Part shown: piece after piece, positions 1 to 8,833 of the stretch
Layout: the number at the start of each line of letters is the position of its first letter
Numbering within the stretch: position 1 is the first letter of the stretch
Origin: Mycolicibacterium parafortuitum
GTDB lineage: Bacteria > Actinomycetota > Actinomycetes > Mycobacteriales > Mycobacteriaceae
Length of the DNA: 64,000 bases
Reading direction: 5' to 3'
Assembly: GCF_010725485.1 (NCBI RefSeq)
Contig: NZ_AP022598.1
Coordinates: forward strand, 2,108,001 to 2,172,000
Made by a program: the position numbers and the translations under genes
Notes under the pieces: generated by a model
Told to the model about the DNA's origin: nothing
Database searches by the model: none
What the model saw: only the letters and a program-made list of their open reading frames with translations

Positions 1-1
1 C

Positions 2-79
2 ATCGGCGCCAGCGCCGGCATCGACGGCCATCCCCGCTCCGCGAACGGGCAGAGCCACGAATTGCCTTGGAGGAACTGA
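2..79 (+). CDS. 3' end of an unidentified gene running in from the left edge
   Basis: An open frame enters from the left edge and ends at a TGA (77-79), with a C-terminus reading HELPWRN. The TGA overlaps an ATG at 79 preceded by GGAGGA, but that ATG opens only 20 codons and stops at 139-141 inside coaX. In M. tuberculosis panD lies just upstream of coaX, so a panD tail is the natural guess, but these residues do not resemble a PanD C-terminus I know. Identity is open. Confidence 0.2.
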   Translation: MGASAGIDGHPRSANGQSHELPWRN

Positions 80-125
80 TGTCACGGGTCATGGTGACGT
101 CCACGACGGACGCAGGGGTGATGTC

Positions 126-938
126 GTGCTGCTGGCGATAGACGTCCGCAACACCCACACCGTCGTCGGTTTGGTGTCCGGTTCCGGTCAGCACGCCAAG
201 GTCGTGCACCACTGGCGTATCCGCACCGAATCCGAGGTCACCGCAGACGAACTCGCGCTGACGATCGACGGGCTGATCGGTGACGACGCCGAGCGCCTCA
301 CTGGCGCCGCGGGACTGTCGACGGTGCCGTCGGTGATGCACGAGGTCAGGGTGATGCTCGAGCAGTACTGGCCGTCGGTGCCGCACGTGCTGATCGAGCC
401 CGGGGTGCGCACCGGGATACCGCTGCTGGTCGACAACCCGAAAGAGGTCGGCGCGGACCGCATCGTGAACTGTCTTGCGGCGTACCATAAGTACGGCACC
501 GCGGCCATCGTCGTCGACTTCGGTTCGTCGATCTGCGTGGACGTGGTGTCGGCCAAGGGTGAGTTTCTCGGCGGTGCGATCGCCCCGGGCGTGCAGGTGT
601 CCTCCGACGCCGCCGCGGCCCGCTCGGCGGCGCTGCGGCGCGTCGAGCTGACCCGGCCGCGGTCGGTCATCGGCAAGAACACCGTCGAGTGCATGCAGGC
701 CGGTGCGGTGTTCGGATTCGCCGGTCTGGTCGACGGTCTGGTCACCCGGATCCGGGAGGACGTCGACGGTTTCGGCGGTGACGACGTCAACGTGGTCGCC
801 ACCGGGCACGGGGCGCCGCTGGTGCTCGACGACCTGAGCACCGTGCAGCACTACGACCGCCACCTGACCCTCGACGGGCTGCGCCTGGTCTACGAACGCA
901 ACCGCGACAACCAGCGCAAGCTCAAACAGGCCCGCTGA
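126..938 (+). CDS. coaX: Type III pantothenate kinase family protein CoaX
   Basis: This is a 270-residue member of the CoaX (type III pantothenate kinase) family, which phosphorylates pantothenate in the first step of coenzyme A synthesis in the cytoplasm. Family motifs are present: a phosphate-binding segment DVRNTHT at residues 6-12, GADRIVN at 109-115 and DFGSS at 131-135. The GTG at 126 is chosen because the protein then begins [10 protein letters not shown] like the M. tuberculosis homologue (Rv3600c). The usual DxGNT motif reads DVRNT here, as in M. tuberculosis, where CoaA, not CoaX, is the essential kinase, so activity is uncertain. It ends one base before the convergent gene at 940. 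Confidence 0.93.
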   Translation: MLLAIDVRNTHTVVGLVSGSGQHAKVVHHWRIRTESEVTADELALTIDGLIGDDAERLTGAAGLSTVPSVMHEVRVMLEQYWPSVPHVLIEPGVRTGIPLLVDNPKEVGADRIVNCLAAYHKYGTAAIVVDFGSSICVDVVSAKGEFLGGAIAPGVQVSSDAAAARSAALRRVELTRPRSVIGKNTVECMQAGAVFGFAGLVDGLVTRIREDVDGFGGDDVNVVATGHGAPLVLDDLSTVQHYDRHLTLDGLRLVYERNRDNQRKLKQAR

Positions 939-939
939 C

Positions 940-2220
940 TCAGAAGTACGTGCGGATCAGGTCGACCACCCGGCCCCGGTCGTCGAGTTCGGGGATCAGC
1001 CGCCATTTGTCGAACACGGTGCACGGGTGCGAGATCCCGAACCGCAGCCAGTCGCCGACGTGAGCTGAGTCGGGGCCGTCGAGCTGAAGGAACGCGTGCT
1101 GGTCGTTGAGTTTGGTCACCGAGGACCCGGCCGGCTCCAGCGGCGTCGGCATCCCCTGGTCGAAGGACACGTCACGCCGGCCCATCGCCACGATCGCCAG
1201 CTCGGGTTCCGGACGCGACGTGACCTGCGCGTGGATCTCCAGCGCCGGACGCAGCCCGGCTCCGCCGTGCCGGGTCAACGGCGAGGTGCGCGCGTACAGC
1301 CCGTGGTCGTGGGTCAGGTAGCAGCCGCTGCGCAGCACCGTGCGCACCGTCAGTGCGGCAGGCCAGCCGGTCAACACGTCGGCGACGTCGTCGAAGTAGG
1401 TGCTGCCGCCCGCGGTGACGACGACCTCGTCGGTCTCGAACAGCGCGGCGAGGCGCAGCACGGCCGCCCGCACGTCGCGCAGGTGCGCCGCGACCGCGGC
1501 CATCGACTCCGGAGCCAGCGACTGCGCGATCGCGGCCTCGTAGCCGGCCACCCCGACCAGCTCCAGCCGGGGCGACGCGACCACGGCGCGGGCCACGTCG
1601 TCGACCTCGTCGGCCGTCCGGCAGCCGGACCGCCCGCCGGGCAACCCGATCTCGACGCACACCGGCACGGGCCGCCGGGCACCGGCCAGCGCCGCGGTCA
1701 TCAGCTCGACACCGCGCACCGAGTCGGCCCAGCACACGAAACGCATCGTCGGGTCGCGGTCCAGCTCGGCCGCCACCCAGCGCAACCCCGCGGCGTCGAC
1801 CAGCTCGTTGGCCAGCACCAGGCTGCGGACCCCGAATGCGCGGAACACCGCCGCCTGGCTCACCGTCGCCACCGTGATCGCGCAGGCGCCGGCGTCCAGC
1901 TGGCGCGCCGCCAGTTGCGGTGCCATGTGCGTCTTGCCGTGCGGGGCCAGCTCGACACCGCGGGCGCGGCACCATTGCGCCATCGTCGCGAGGTTGTGGG
2001 CCACCGCATCGGCGCGCAGCACGCACACCGGGCCGGGGGCGCCGCCCTCGGGAGCGTCGGGGTCGAACACGGGCGCCTCGGCGGCGATCTGTGCCGGCGT
2101 CCGCCCCCACCACCGGGGCGGCACCCCTTTGAACCGCCAGTCCAGCGGACGCTCGGACTCCCGGCGCACCGCGGCGCGGTAGACGGCGTCGTCGATCGGC
2201 GCGATTCCGGGACCGGTCAT
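940..2220 (-). CDS. D-serine dehydratase-like (DSD1 type) PLP enzyme
   Basis: A 426-residue fold-type III PLP enzyme related to eukaryotic-type D-serine dehydratase and D-threonine aldolase. Lys96 in APHGKTH is the expected Schiff-base lysine at the end of the first barrel strand. The C-terminal domain has the family HPC-x-FDKW signature ([12 protein letters not shown]), where His and Cys bind zinc in D-serine dehydratase. Residues 1-60 are an N-terminal extension with WRFKGVPP and WWGR. The probable role is deamination or aldol cleavage of a D-3-hydroxy-amino acid; the substrate cannot be read from sequence. The ATG at 2220 lies 23 bp from the divergent lysS start. Confidence 0.82.
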   Translation of the reverse strand: MTGPGIAPIDDAVYRAAVRRESERPLDWRFKGVPPRWWGRTPAQIAAEAPVFDPDAPEGGAPGPVCVLRADAVAHNLATMAQWCRARGVELAPHGKTHMAPQLAARQLDAGACAITVATVSQAAVFRAFGVRSLVLANELVDAAGLRWVAAELDRDPTMRFVCWADSVRGVELMTAALAGARRPVPVCVEIGLPGGRSGCRTADEVDDVARAVVASPRLELVGVAGYEAAIAQSLAPESMAAVAAHLRDVRAAVLRLAALFETDEVVVTAGGSTYFDDVADVLTGWPAALTVRTVLRSGCYLTHDHGLYARTSPLTRHGGAGLRPALEIHAQVTSRPEPELAIVAMGRRDVSFDQGMPTPLEPAGSSVTKLNDQHAFLQLDGPDSAHVGDWLRFGISHPCTVFDKWRLIPELDDRGRVVDLIRTYF

Positions 2221-2229
2221 CTGTTCATT

Positions 2230-2249
2230 TAAGCTGGCACGTCGTGACG
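2230..2249 (+). promoter_or_regulatory. Putative -10 element (TAAGCT) for leaderless lysS
   Basis: TAAGCT at 2230-2235 fits the mycobacterial TANNNT -10 pattern and lies eight bases before the lysS GTG. There is no Shine-Dalgarno sequence, which suggests that transcription starts at the start codon. The same string with the same spacing stands before cysS at 19512. Confidence 0.5.
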
Positions 2250-3749
2250 TCCCCAGATTCTCCTGACGACATCCCTGAGCAGTTCCGCATCCGTCAGGCC
2301 AAGCGCGAGAGGCTGCTCGCCGAGGGGCGCGACCCGTACCCGGTGCACGTCGACCGCACCCACACCCTCGCCGAACTGCGCGCGGCGTACCCCGATCTGG
2401 AAGCCGACACCAAGACCGGTCAGTTCGTCGGCGTCGCCGGCCGGGTGATCTTCGCCCGCAACTCTGGCAAGTTGTGCTTCGCCACCCTGCAGGACGGCGA
2501 CGGGACCCAGCTTCAGGTGATGATCAGCTTCGCCGAGGTGGGCCAGGATTCCCTCGACGCCTGGAAGGCCGACGTCGACCTCGGCGACATCGTCTTCGTG
2601 CACGGCGAGGTCATCAGCTCCCGCCGCGGCGAGCTGTCCGTGCTCGCCGACTCGTGGCAGATCGCGTCGAAGTCGCTGCGGCCGCTGCCCGTTGCGCACA
2701 AGGAATTGAACGAGGAGACCCGGGTCAGGCAGCGCTACGTCGACCTGATCGTGCGCCCGGAGGCTCGGGCCATCGCACGGCAGCGCGTCGCGGTGGTGCG
2801 CGCGGTGCGCAATGCGCTGGAACGGCGTGGATTCCTCGAAGTCGAGACGCCGATGTTGCAGACGCTGGCCGGCGGCGCGGCGGCCCGTCCGTTCGTCACC
2901 CATTCCAATGCCCTCGACACCGATCTGTACCTGCGCATCGCGCCGGAACTTTTCCTCAAGCGGTGTGTGGTCGGCGGATTCGACCGCGTCTTCGAGTTGA
3001 ATCGCAACTTCCGAAACGAAGGCGCCGATTCCACGCATTCGCCGGAATTCGCGATGCTGGAGACTTATCAGGCGTGGGGCACCTACGATGATTCGGCGAT
3101 CGTCACTCGCGAACTAATTCAAGAGGTTGCCGACGAAGCGATCGGCACCCGGCAGGTCACTTTGGCCGATGGCAGCGAGTACGACCTCGACGGGGAATGG
3201 CAGAGCATTCAAATGTATCCGTCATTGTCCGAGGCTTTGGGTGAAGAGATCACCCCACAGACCTCCGCCGAACGGCTTTGGCAGATCGCCGACCGGCTCG
3301 GTGTCGAGATTCCGCGGGACCGCGGCTACGGGCACGGGAAATTGGTCGAGGAACTCTGGGAGCACACCGTCGGCGACAAACTGTGGGCCCCGACGTTCGT
3401 CCGGGACTTCCCGGTCGAGACCACACCGCTGACGCGCCCGCATCGCAGCATCGACGGCGTCACCGAGAAATGGGATCTCTACGTGCGCAACTTCGAATTG
3501 GCCACCGGCTACTCGGAGTTGATCGACCCGATCATCCAGCGCCAGAGATTCGAGGCGCAGGCACGTGCGGCAGCCGCCGGAGACGACGAGGCAATGGCGC
3601 TGGACGAGGATTTCCTGGCCGCATTGGAGTACGGGATGCCGCCCACGACGGGAACCGGAATGGGTATCGATCGGCTGCTGATGGCGCTGACCGGACTGAA
3701 CATTAGAGAGACTGTTTTATTTCCGATTGTTCGCCGACACGCAAACTGA
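2244..3749 (+). CDS. lysS: Lysyl-tRNA synthetase, class II
   Basis: A 501-residue class II lysyl-tRNA synthetase that charges tRNA-Lys in the cytoplasm. An N-terminal OB-fold tRNA-binding domain (about residues 60-140) precedes the catalytic core. Motif 2 reads [14 protein letters not shown] near residue 256 and motif 3 reads [10 protein letters not shown] near residue 470. The length matches M. tuberculosis LysS (Rv3598c) and excludes the longer LysX, which has an MprF-like membrane domain. The GTG at 2244 has no ribosome binding site but follows a -10-like TAAGCT by eight bases, so the mRNA is probably leaderless. lsr2 and clpC1 follow on the same strand. Confidence 0.96.
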   Translation: MTSPDSPDDIPEQFRIRQAKRERLLAEGRDPYPVHVDRTHTLAELRAAYPDLEADTKTGQFVGVAGRVIFARNSGKLCFATLQDGDGTQLQVMISFAEVGQDSLDAWKADVDLGDIVFVHGEVISSRRGELSVLADSWQIASKSLRPLPVAHKELNEETRVRQRYVDLIVRPEARAIARQRVAVVRAVRNALERRGFLEVETPMLQTLAGGAAARPFVTHSNALDTDLYLRIAPELFLKRCVVGGFDRVFELNRNFRNEGADSTHSPEFAMLETYQAWGTYDDSAIVTRELIQEVADEAIGTRQVTLADGSEYDLDGEWQSIQMYPSLSEALGEEITPQTSAERLWQIADRLGVEIPRDRGYGHGKLVEELWEHTVGDKLWAPTFVRDFPVETTPLTRPHRSIDGVTEKWDLYVRNFELATGYSELIDPIIQRQRFEAQARAAAAGDDEAMALDEDFLAALEYGMPPTTGTGMGIDRLLMALTGLNIRETVLFPIVRRHAN

Positions 3750-3753
3750 TCTG

Positions 3754-3773
3754 CGCCCAATCGGGCGTTGTTG
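3754..3773 (+). terminator. Short hairpin with T-rich tail after lysS
   Basis: A CGCCC (3754-3758) / GGGCG (3763-3767) stem with a four-base AATC loop is followed by TTGTTG, five bases after the lysS stop. The stem is short, so termination may be partial. Confidence 0.45.
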
Positions 3774-3791
3774 AATGGCCCGCCTGAATAT

Positions 3792-3805
3792 GGCACATTG
3801 GTGCC
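3792..3805. promoter_or_regulatory. Inverted repeat upstream of lsr2
   Basis: GGCAC (3792-3796) and GTGCC (3801-3805) form a perfect five-base inverted repeat around ATTG, about 50 bases before the lsr2 start. It could be an operator or an RNA hairpin in the leader; its function is not known. Confidence 0.3.
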
Positions 3806-3855
3806 GTAGTTGAGCGGCATTCCGCTCTTCTGGTACTTGGGAAGGGCAGTGAGAA

Positions 3856-4197
3856 ATGGCGAAGAAAGTGACCGTCACCTTGGTCGACGATTTCGACGGT
3901 GAGGGTGCCGCTGACGAGACCGTTGAATTTGGTCTCGACGGCGTGAGCTACGAGATCGACCTCTCTGCCAAGAACGCCGCAAAGCTTCGTAATGATTTGA
4001 AGCAGTGGGTCGAGGCGGGCCGCCGGGTCGGTGGCCGCCGCCGCGGTCGCGCCGCGGCCACCGGTCGGGGGCGTGCCGCCATCGACCGCGAGCAGAGCGC
4101 CGCGATCCGGGAATGGGCCCGCCGCAACGGTCACAACGTGTCGACCCGCGGCCGGATCCCCGCCGACGTGATCGACGCGTTCCACGCCGCCACCTAG
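3856..4197 (+). CDS. lsr2: Nucleoid-associated protein Lsr2 (H-NS-like)
   Basis: A 113-residue Lsr2, the mycobacterial functional analogue of H-NS that bridges DNA and silences AT-rich genes. The acidic N-terminal dimerisation domain (about residues 1-60) begins [15 protein letters not shown] basic Arg/Gly-rich linker (56-73) joins the C-terminal DNA-binding domain. The AT-hook-like RGR that enters the minor groove is at 98-100 (STRGRIP). The start is ATG with GGAAGGG upstream. It sits between lysS and clpC1 as in M. tuberculosis (Rv3597c). Confidence 0.97.
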   Translation: MAKKVTVTLVDDFDGEGAADETVEFGLDGVSYEIDLSAKNAAKLRNDLKQWVEAGRRVGGRRRGRAAATGRGRAAIDREQSAAIREWARRNGHNVSTRGRIPADVIDAFHAAT

Positions 4198-4511
4198 CGA
4201 TTCGCGGCGGTTCCGGGCCCGGCCCGGGCCGCCGGGCTCGTTCGCTGGCGGCGAACCTTTTTCGTGCCCGGGCGGGAAACGTTTTCGGCATCTGCGGCGT
4301 TGCTCTAGCAGCGTCGGGCAGATGTCATCCGTCTTGCCATCTGTAGCTCTTCTGTCACCCCTTTAGGGACCGCCAGGCGGGGCACCCGAAGCTGTCGCCC
4401 ATTAGAGTGGACGACGTAGGTGTACGGCACTGGGTATGACCGCGGTTGTTGCGGCCGTCGAGACTGCCGGTGCGGGCACTTACCAATGCGATGGAGAGCA
4501 GGTAACCACGG
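4198..4511 (+). other. Intergenic region carrying the clpC1 promoter
   Basis: This 314-bp stretch holds no gene. A GC-rich hairpin follows lsr2 (stems 4206-4210/4229-4233 and 4213-4217/4223-4227) without a T run. A perfect ClgR-type palindrome lies at 4240-4256. A possible -10 (TAGAGT, 4403-4408) lies about 100 bases before clpC1. The last 70 bases read as leader. Confidence 0.5.
4240..4256. promoter_or_regulatory. ClgR-type operator upstream of clpC1
   Basis: GTTCGC (4240-4245), five bases, then GCGAAC (4251-4256) form a perfect dyad that matches the actinobacterial ClgR box (GTTCGC-Y/N5-GCG core). ClgR is the known activator of Clp protease genes, and this site lies upstream of clpC1. Its distance to the start (256 bp) implies a long leader or a distal promoter. 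Confidence 0.7.
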
Positions 4512-7055
4512 ATGTTCGAAAGATTCACCGACCGTGCGCGTCGGGTTGTCGTCCTGGCCCAAGAAGAGGCCCGGATGCTCAATCACAACTACATCGGCAC
4601 CGAGCACATCCTGCTGGGACTCATTCACGAGGGTGAGGGCGTAGCCGCCAAGTCGCTCGAGTCGCTCGGCATCTCCCTGGAGGGAGTCCGCAGCCAGGTC
4701 GAGGAGATCATCGGCCAGGGCCAGCAGGCGCCGTCCGGGCACATTCCCTTCACCCCGCGGGCCAAGAAGGTGCTCGAGCTGAGCCTGCGCGAGGCGCTGC
4801 AGCTCGGCCACAACTACATCGGCACCGAGCACATCCTGCTCGGCCTCATCCGCGAGGGTGAGGGTGTCGCCGCCCAGGTTCTCGTGAAGCTCGGCGCCGA
4901 ACTGACCCGGGTGCGCCAGCAGGTCATCCAGCTGCTGAGCGGCTACCAGGGCAAGGAGACCGCGGAAGCGGGCACCGGAGGCCGCGGCGGTGAGGCGGGC
5001 AACCCGTCTACGTCGCTGGTCCTCGACCAGTTCGGCCGCAACCTGACCGCCGCGGCGATGGAGGGCAAGCTCGACCCCGTCATCGGCCGCGAGAAGGAAA
5101 TCGAGCGGGTCATGCAGGTGCTGAGCCGCCGCACCAAGAACAACCCGGTGCTGATCGGTGAGCCCGGCGTCGGTAAGACCGCCGTCGTCGAGGGCCTCGC
5201 GCAGGCGATCGTGCACGGTGACGTCCCCGAGACGCTGAAGGACAAGCAGCTCTACACCCTCGACCTCGGTTCGCTGGTCGCGGGCAGCCGCTACCGCGGT
5301 GATTTCGAGGAGCGCCTCAAGAAGGTGCTCAAGGAGATCAACACCCGCGGCGACATCATCCTGTTCATCGACGAGCTGCACACGCTCGTCGGTGCGGGAG
5401 CCGCCGAGGGCGCGATCGACGCGGCCAGCATCCTGAAGCCGAAGCTGGCCCGCGGTGAGCTGCAGACCATCGGTGCGACCACCCTCGACGAGTACCGCAA
5501 GTACATCGAGAAGGACGCCGCGCTCGAGCGCCGGTTCCAGCCGGTCCAGGTCGGCGAGCCGACGGTCGCGCACACCATCGAGATCCTCAAGGGTCTGCGC
5601 GACCGGTACGAGGCGCACCACCGCGTCTCGATCACCGACGGCGCCATCGCGGCCGCGGCGACGCTGGCCGACCGCTACATCAACGACCGGTTCCTGCCGG
5701 ACAAGGCGATCGACCTGATCGACGAGGCCGGCGCCCGGATGCGCATCCGCCGGATGACGGCTCCGCCGGACCTGCGCGAGTTCGACGAGAAGATCGCCGA
5801 CGCGCGCCGGGAGAAGGAGTCCGCGATCGACGCGCAGGACTTCGAGAAGGCTGCGAGCCTGCGCGACAAGGAGAAGCAACTCGTCGCGCAGCGTGCCGAG
5901 CGTGAGAAGCAGTGGCGCTCAGGTGATCTCGATGTCGTGGCGGAAGTCGACGACGAGCAGATCGCCGAGGTGCTCGGCAACTGGACCGGTATCCCGGTGT
6001 TCAAGCTGACCGAGGAGGAGACCACCCGTCTCCTGCGCATGGAAGAGGAACTGCACAAGCGGATCATCGGGCAAGAAGATGCCGTCCGTGCTGTTTCGAA
6101 GGCGATCCGTCGTACCCGTGCGGGCCTGAAGGATCCGAAGCGCCCGTCCGGTTCGTTCATCTTCGCCGGCCCGTCCGGCGTCGGTAAGACCGAGCTGTCC
6201 AAGGCGCTGGCCAACTTCCTGTTCGGCGACGACGACGCGCTCATCCAGATCGACATGGGCGAGTTCCACGACCGCTTCACCGCATCGCGGCTGTTCGGTG
6301 CCCCTCCGGGGTACGTCGGCTACGAAGAGGGTGGCCAGCTCACCGAGAAGGTGCGCCGCAAGCCGTTCTCGGTGGTGCTGTTCGACGAGATCGAGAAGGC
6401 CCATCAGGAGATCTACAACAGCCTCCTGCAGGTCCTCGAAGACGGCCGCCTGACCGACGGTCAGGGCCGCACGGTGGACTTCAAGAACACCGTGCTGATC
6501 TTCACCTCGAACCTCGGCACGAGCGACATTTCCAAGGCGGTCGGGCTGGGCTTCACCCAGGGCGGCGGGGAGAACAACTACGAGCGGATGAAGCAGAAGG
6601 TTCACGACGAACTGAAGAAGCACTTCCGTCCGGAGTTCCTCAACCGCATCGACGACATCATCGTCTTCCACCAGCTGACCCAGGACGAGATCATCCAGAT
6701 GGTCGACCTGATGGTCGGCAGGGTCGCCAACCAGCTCAAGGCCAAGGACATGGCCATCGAGCTGACGCCGAAGGCGAAGGCGCTGCTGGCCAAGCGCGGC
6801 TTCGATCCGGTGCTGGGTGCGCGGCCGCTGCGCCGCACCATCCAGCGCGAGATCGAGGACCAGCTGTCGGAGAAGATCCTCTTCGAGGAACTCGGACCCG
6901 GCCAGCTCGTCACCGTCGACGTCGAGAACTGGGACGGCGAGGGTCAGGGCGAGGACGCGCGGTTCACCTTCGCCGGCTCCCGCAAGCCCGCCGAGGGCGC
7001 CGAGCCGGACCTGGCCCAAGCCGGTGCGGGTGGCGCCGCGGCCGTGACGGAATAA
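4512..7055 (+). CDS. clpC1: ATP-dependent Clp protease ATPase ClpC1
   Basis: An 847-residue Hsp100 unfoldase that feeds proteins to the ClpP1P2 protease. Two N-terminal Clp repeats (each with [12 protein letters not shown], about residues 17 and 92) bind substrates and adaptors. The first AAA+ module has Walker A GEPGVGKT near residue 216 and a Walker B LFIDE. A coiled UVR-like middle domain (about 425-460) follows. The second AAA+ module has GPSGVGKT near 553 and VLFDE. The C-terminus is the usual acidic/Gly-Ala tail. The ATG at 4512 gives [10 protein letters not shown], the standard start. Expression is probably ClgR-activated. Confidence 0.98.
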   Translation: MFERFTDRARRVVVLAQEEARMLNHNYIGTEHILLGLIHEGEGVAAKSLESLGISLEGVRSQVEEIIGQGQQAPSGHIPFTPRAKKVLELSLREALQLGHNYIGTEHILLGLIREGEGVAAQVLVKLGAELTRVRQQVIQLLSGYQGKETAEAGTGGRGGEAGNPSTSLVLDQFGRNLTAAAMEGKLDPVIGREKEIERVMQVLSRRTKNNPVLIGEPGVGKTAVVEGLAQAIVHGDVPETLKDKQLYTLDLGSLVAGSRYRGDFEERLKKVLKEINTRGDIILFIDELHTLVGAGAAEGAIDAASILKPKLARGELQTIGATTLDEYRKYIEKDAALERRFQPVQVGEPTVAHTIEILKGLRDRYEAHHRVSITDGAIAAAATLADRYINDRFLPDKAIDLIDEAGARMRIRRMTAPPDLREFDEKIADARREKESAIDAQDFEKAASLRDKEKQLVAQRAEREKQWRSGDLDVVAEVDDEQIAEVLGNWTGIPVFKLTEEETTRLLRMEEELHKRIIGQEDAVRAVSKAIRRTRAGLKDPKRPSGSFIFAGPSGVGKTELSKALANFLFGDDDALIQIDMGEFHDRFTASRLFGAPPGYVGYEEGGQLTEKVRRKPFSVVLFDEIEKAHQEIYNSLLQVLEDGRLTDGQGRTVDFKNTVLIFTSNLGTSDISKAVGLGFTQGGGENNYERMKQKVHDELKKHFRPEFLNRIDDIIVFHQLTQDEIIQMVDLMVGRVANQLKAKDMAIELTPKAKALLAKRGFDPVLGARPLRRTIQREIEDQLSEKILFEELGPGQLVTVDVENWDGEGQGEDARFTFAGSRKPAEGAEPDLAQAGAGGAAAVTE

Positions 7056-7074
7056 CCGAATACGAGACCAACGG

Positions 7075-7125
7075 GCGGCCGCCCTTCTCCAATTTGCGAA
7101 CCGGGGGAGGGTGGCCGCTTCATTT
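7075..7125 (+). terminator. Strong rho-independent-type hairpin after clpC1
   Basis: A 16-bp stem (7075-7090 with 7103-7118, three G-U wobbles) closes a 12-base loop and is followed by TTCATTT. It lies 20 bases past the clpC1 stop and separates it from the riboswitch of the next operon. Confidence 0.7.
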
Positions 7126-7129
7126 GGCT

Positions 7130-7250
7130 TACGATGCAGTGGTAATCGACGGGCGTCGGAAGCTGGTGGAAATCCAGACGGTCGCGCCACTGTGAAAGTC
7201 AGACCCGGGTCCGTCGGCCGTTCGTAGGGACGCGAAATCCCGGGAAAGGA
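7130..7250 (+). ncRNA. Cobalamin riboswitch upstream of cbtBA
   Basis: The core at 7158-7200 carries the conserved cobalamin aptamer strings: GGAA, then GGTGGAAATCC, then ACGGTCGCGCCACTGTGAA. A B12-box-like AGTCAGACC follows (about 7197-7205). The aptamer ends just before cbtB. CCCGGG at 7204-7209 can pair with CCCGGG at 7239-7244, which adjoins the GGAAAGGA ribosome binding site, so control is probably translational. Aptamer identification is firm; exact ends and the switching mechanism are inferred. Confidence 0.88.
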
Positions 7251-7256
7251 ACCACC

Positions 7257-7466
7257 ATGACGTCACCTGACGTGAGCAAGACCCGCGCCATAGATTTCTC
7301 CGCGACCAAAGCCGTGCTCTGGCTCTCCCTCACCGCGTTCTTCGCTCTGGTGGTGCTGTACTTCATCGGTATGGACCAGGGTGCGACGTCGGTATTCGGC
7401 AACAGCACCTACATCCACGAATTCGTGCACGACGCACGCCATCTCCTCGGCTTCCCCTGCCACTGA
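7257..7466 (+). CDS. cbtB: Cobalt transporter subunit CbtB
   Basis: A 69-residue membrane protein with one transmembrane helix (about residues 17-40, LWLSLTAFFALVVLYFIGMD). Its short C-terminal segment is rich in metal-binding residues and ends HEFVHDARHLLGFPCH, the hallmark of CbtB. CbtA and CbtB were defined by comparative genomics as a B12-riboswitch-linked cobalt transporter. The ATG at 7257 follows GGAAAGGAACC. It is 21 bp from cbtA and clearly in one operon with it. Confidence 0.9.
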   Translation: MTSPDVSKTRAIDFSATKAVLWLSLTAFFALVVLYFIGMDQGATSVFGNSTYIHEFVHDARHLLGFPCH

Positions 7467-7487
7467 GTAAAGCGGCACAAGGGATAA

Positions 7488-8291
7488 ATGAACATGGAGA
7501 AACACATCATCGGGCGCGGCCTTCTGGCCGGCGCCGCCGCAGGCGTGCTGGCGTTCGTGTTCGCCCGCATCTTCGTCGAGCCCCAGATCGAACTCGCGAT
7601 CGGCTACGAGGACGGCATCGCAGCCGCGCATGAGGCGATGGAGGAAGCCGCCGGGGTCGCCGGGCACAGCCACGGCGACGGCGGTGGGTTCACCCGCGCC
7701 GTGCAGATGAACATCGGCATGGGCCTGGGGGTGCTGCTGTTCAGCCTCGCGATCAGCGCGCTGTTCGCGGTCGTGTTCGCGGTCGCCTACGGCCGGGTCG
7801 GCGACATCTCGGCCCGGCTGCTGTCGCTGTACATCGCGGGCGGCATGCTGCTGAGCCTCTACATCGTCCCGTCGCTGAAGTACCCGGCCAGCCCGCCGGC
7901 GCTGAGCCTGGACGAGACGATCCGCCAGCGCACACTGCTCTATCTGGCGGTCGTGGTGCTCTCCGCGGCTCTGCTGATCGCCGCGGTGTATCTGGGCAGG
8001 CAGTGGGCCGCCAAGATCGGCAACTGGAACGCGACCCTGGCCGCGGCGGGCGCTTACGTCGTCGCGATCGCGGTCGTGATGCTGATCCTGCCGACGATCA
8101 GCGAGACCCCGGCCCCGCTGGTCGACGACAACGGCGTGATCATCTACGAGGGCTTCCCGGCCGATCTGCTCTACGAGTTCCGGCTCTACGCGCTCGGCAC
8201 CCAGGTGGTCATCTACGCGACGATCGGCCTGGTCTTCGGTGCGCTGATCTCGCGGCTGCTCGGTGAGCGGAAGCATTCCATCCCCGCGTGA
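7488..8291 (+). CDS. cbtA: Cobalt transporter subunit CbtA
   Basis: A 267-residue integral membrane protein with about five to six predicted helices (first at about residues 8-27). The first extracytoplasmic loop holds a His-rich stretch GHSHGDGGG near residue 62 that may bind cobalt. With CbtB it is predicted to import cobalt for cobalamin synthesis, in keeping with the B12 riboswitch upstream. ATG AAC ATG offers two starts; the first is used. Its stop overlaps the next start by four bases (GTGA), so the phosphatase-like gene is translationally coupled. Confidence 0.88.
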   Translation: MNMEKHIIGRGLLAGAAAGVLAFVFARIFVEPQIELAIGYEDGIAAAHEAMEEAAGVAGHSHGDGGGFTRAVQMNIGMGLGVLLFSLAISALFAVVFAVAYGRVGDISARLLSLYIAGGMLLSLYIVPSLKYPASPPALSLDETIRQRTLLYLAVVVLSAALLIAAVYLGRQWAAKIGNWNATLAAAGAYVVAIAVVMLILPTISETPAPLVDDNGVIIYEGFPADLLYEFRLYALGTQVVIYATIGLVFGALISRLLGERKHSIPA

Positions 8292-8833
8292 GTGAGGTCG
8301 TCCGGCTGACCCTCGTGTCACACGCCATGACCGATGCGATGGCGGCCGGACGATTCCCCACCGACGAACCGGTCAACGCGCTCGGCAGGCGCCAGCTCGA
8401 CGGTGTCGAGCTGGAGTCTGTCGAGCGCGCGGTGTGCGGGCCCGAGTCACGGGCGCAGCAGACGGCCGCGATGCTGGGCCTGCAGCCCGAGATCGAGCCG
8501 GCGATCGCCGATCTGGACTGCGGCCGGTGGCGCGGCAGCCTACTGGGCGCGGTGGCCCCGGAGGAGATGACGATCTGGCTGACGGATCCGGCCGGCGCGC
8601 CGCACGGCGGCGAGTCCGTCGTGAACCTGGTCGGTCGCGTCGGGCGCTGGATGGATTCGCTGTCGGCGCACCGGATGCGCGTCATCGCGGTGACCCATCC
8701 CGCGGTGGTGCGGGCGGCTGTCGTCGTCGCGCTGGACGCGCCGCCGAAGTCGTTCTGGCGCATCGACGTCGCCCCGGTCAGCCGTACGGTGCTGCACTGC
8801 CGCGGGCAGGCCTGGAACCTGCGCTCGAACTAA
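8288..8833 (+). CDS. Histidine phosphatase-like protein of the cobalt operon, degenerate RHG motif
   Basis: A 181-residue protein of the histidine phosphatase (phosphoglycerate mutase-like) superfamily. PESRAQQTA (about residues 56-64), the GGES segment and a late THPAVV are the usual second-half signatures. The N-terminal catalytic RHG is replaced by SHA (LVSHAMTD): the His stays but the phosphate-binding Arg is lost. Coupling to cbtA under a B12 riboswitch hints at a role in cobalt or cobalamin metabolism, for example like alpha-ribazole phosphatase CobC, but the lost Arg makes ordinary catalysis doubtful. It shares its stop region (8830-8833) with convergent lpqF. Confidence 0.72.
   Translation: MSEVVRLTLVSHAMTDAMAAGRFPTDEPVNALGRRQLDGVELESVERAVCGPESRAQQTAAMLGLQPEIEPAIADLDCGRWRGSLLGAVAPEEMTIWLTDPAGAPHGGESVVNLVGRVGRWMDSLSAHRMRVIAVTHPAVVRAAVVVALDAPPKSFWRIDVAPVSRTVLHCRGQAWNLRSN

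Noticed and set aside
79..141. 20-codon frame from ATG 79
   Set aside because: It has a ribosome binding site but ends inside coaX and encodes no recognisable peptide; it may at most couple translation into coaX.
4305..5879. 524-codon minus-strand frame opposite clpC1
   Set aside because: It mirrors the codon pattern of clpC1 (Leu/Val/Asp repeats) and has no independent support.
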